From Candidatus Methylomirabilota bacterium (lineage in GTDB: Bacteria > Methylomirabilota > Methylomirabilia > Methylomirabilales > Methylomirabilaceae), in contig JAGWRQ010000035.1 in NCBI GenBank assembly GCA_028869615.1, positions 1 through 14,827 on the forward strand: 14,827 bases of DNA, in the 5' to 3' direction. The translations under genes and the position numbers were made by a program. This document shows positions 13,930 to 14,827 of the stretch, piece by piece (position 1 is the stretch's first letter; every line of letters begins with the position of its first letter). The notes beneath the pieces were generated by a model. The model saw nothing but the letters and a program-made list of their open reading frames with translations, did no database searches and was not told where the DNA came from.

Positions 13930-14827
13930 ATGATTCAGAAGTTTAAGGGCATCCAGAAGCCAAAGCGGCTAGAATGCGAGCTGGAATCTCTGACCAGCAC
14001 ATACGGCAAGTTTTTTGCGGAGCCCTTTGAACGCGGGTTCGGATTGACCATCGGTAATGCGCTTCGTCGTATCCTCCTCTCCGCAATTGAGGGGGCCGCG
14101 GTAACTACTATTCGGATCACCGGAGTGCTACATGAATTCTCAACCCTCCCTGGGGTGAAAGAAGATGTAAGCGATATCATCCTTAACCTCAAGGGGCTGC
14201 GACTCAGACTTCACGTTGATCACCCCAAGACCCTGTACCTTAAGGCGTTCTCAGAGGGGGAGGTTCGAGCAGCGCATATCACTCCGGATTCGGATATAGA
14301 GGTATTAAATCCCGACTTGCATATTGCGACCTTGGATCAGGATGGTAAGATCGAGCTGGAGATGGAGGTGTGCCATGGACGTGGGTATGCCCCGGCTGAA
14401 CGTAACAAACGGGAGGGGCAACCTATCGATGTTATCGCTATAGACTCAATCTTCTCCCCGATCCGGAAGGTTAATTTCCTGGTTGAGGACGCCCGGGTCG
14501 GCCAGATCACTGACTACAACAAGCTTATCTTGGAGGTCTGGACTGACGGGAGCGTTCTGCCACGAGACGCCATCGCGTACGCAGCAAAGATCCTCAAGGA
14601 TCACCTGAGCATATTTACTAACTTTGAGGAGGAGCCCGAGGGGGAGGGGGTTGTCGTCGACGAGGCGAAGCAACGGCTACAGGATAACCTGAATCGAAGC
14701 GTCGACGAGTTGGAGCTTTCGGTGCGGTCTGCCAATTGTTTGAAGCACTCCGGCATTCGATACATCCATGAGTTGGTCGTCAAGAGCGAGGCCGAGATGT
14801 TGAAGACGAAGAATTTCGGTCGGAAGT
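13930..14827 (+). CDS. rpoA: DNA-directed RNA polymerase subunit alpha, 3'-partial
   Basis: The alpha dimer scaffolds RNA polymerase assembly and contacts promoter UP elements and activators. The window contains 299 codons and one further base, and the gene continues beyond it. The N-terminal domain shows [20 protein letters not shown] (28-47), with R46 matching the E. coli R45 assembly residue, [12 protein letters not shown] (69-80), NLKGLRL (86-92), VCHGRGY (147-153) and [13 protein letters not shown] (171-183). An acidic linker (232-245) leads to the C-terminal domain, where VRSANCLK (265-272) keeps the UP-element residues equivalent to R265 and N268. GGAGG at 13920-13924 lies 5 nt before ATG 13930. 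Confidence 0.98.
   Translation, partial: MIQKFKGIQKPKRLECELESLTSTYGKFFAEPFERGFGLTIGNALRRILLSAIEGAAVTTIRITGVLHEFSTLPGVKEDVSDIILNLKGLRLRLHVDHPKTLYLKAFSEGEVRAAHITPDSDIEVLNPDLHIATLDQDGKIELEMEVCHGRGYAPAERNKREGQPIDVIAIDSIFSPIRKVNFLVEDARVGQITDYNKLILEVWTDGSVLPRDAIAYAAKILKDHLSIFTNFEEEPEGEGVVVDEAKQRLQDNLNRSVDELELSVRSANCLKHSGIRYIHELVVKSEAEMLKTKNFGRK

Overview
The window is a continuous stretch of the bacterial S10-spc-alpha ribosomal protein supercluster, all on the + strand. It starts inside rplC (L3) and ends inside rpoA (RNA polymerase alpha). I call 29 protein-coding genes: 27 complete and one partial at each end. No gene is broken. I see no tRNA, rRNA, IS element, CRISPR array or minus-strand gene, and no gap between genes exceeds about 150 bases.

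Layout. The S10 part (1-4796) is rplC', rplD, rplW, rplB, rpsS, rplV, rpsC, rplP, rpmC, rpsQ. The spc part (4866-10464) is rplN, rplX, rplE, rpsN (zinc form), rpsH, rplF, rplR, rpsE, rpmD, rplO, secY. Next come adk, map, infA and rpmJ (10471-12293). The alpha part (12356-14827) is rpsM, rpsK, rpsD, rpoA'. Many joints are tight: ATGA overlaps at rplD/rplW, rpmC/rpsQ, rpmD/rplO, rplO/secY and adk/map; TGATG at map/infA; no spacer at rplW/rplB. This suggests co-transcription with translational coupling. The products build both ribosomal subunits, supply the Sec translocon core, recharge AMP, remove initiator methionine, start translation and provide the RNA polymerase alpha subunit.

Organism. 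Base composition is moderately GC-rich (estimated by eye). The secY-adk-map-infA-rpmJ order and the zinc-binding forms of S14, S4, L24, L36 and adenylate kinase point away from Gammaproteobacteria. They fit several deep bacterial lineages, such as NC10/Methylomirabilota, Nitrospirota or deltaproteobacterial groups. From protein likeness alone I lean to an NC10-type bacterium, with low confidence.

Most of the window is ordinary housekeeping sequence. The unusual content is in the few wider gaps. Three gaps (before rpsC, rpsN and rpsM) carry related TCAGC/AGCTGA-rich dispersed repeats. The rplB-rpsS gap is almost wholly a long imperfect hairpin. The rplV-rpsC gap has an extra 10-bp hairpin. The rpsK-rpsD gap combines a foldable leader, an orphan Shine-Dalgarno sequence and a 22-codon open frame overlapping the rpsD start. 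A 10-codon frame also overlaps the rpmJ start. rplR and rpsE both use well-supported TTG starts, and L2 has an altered DHPHGGG motif.
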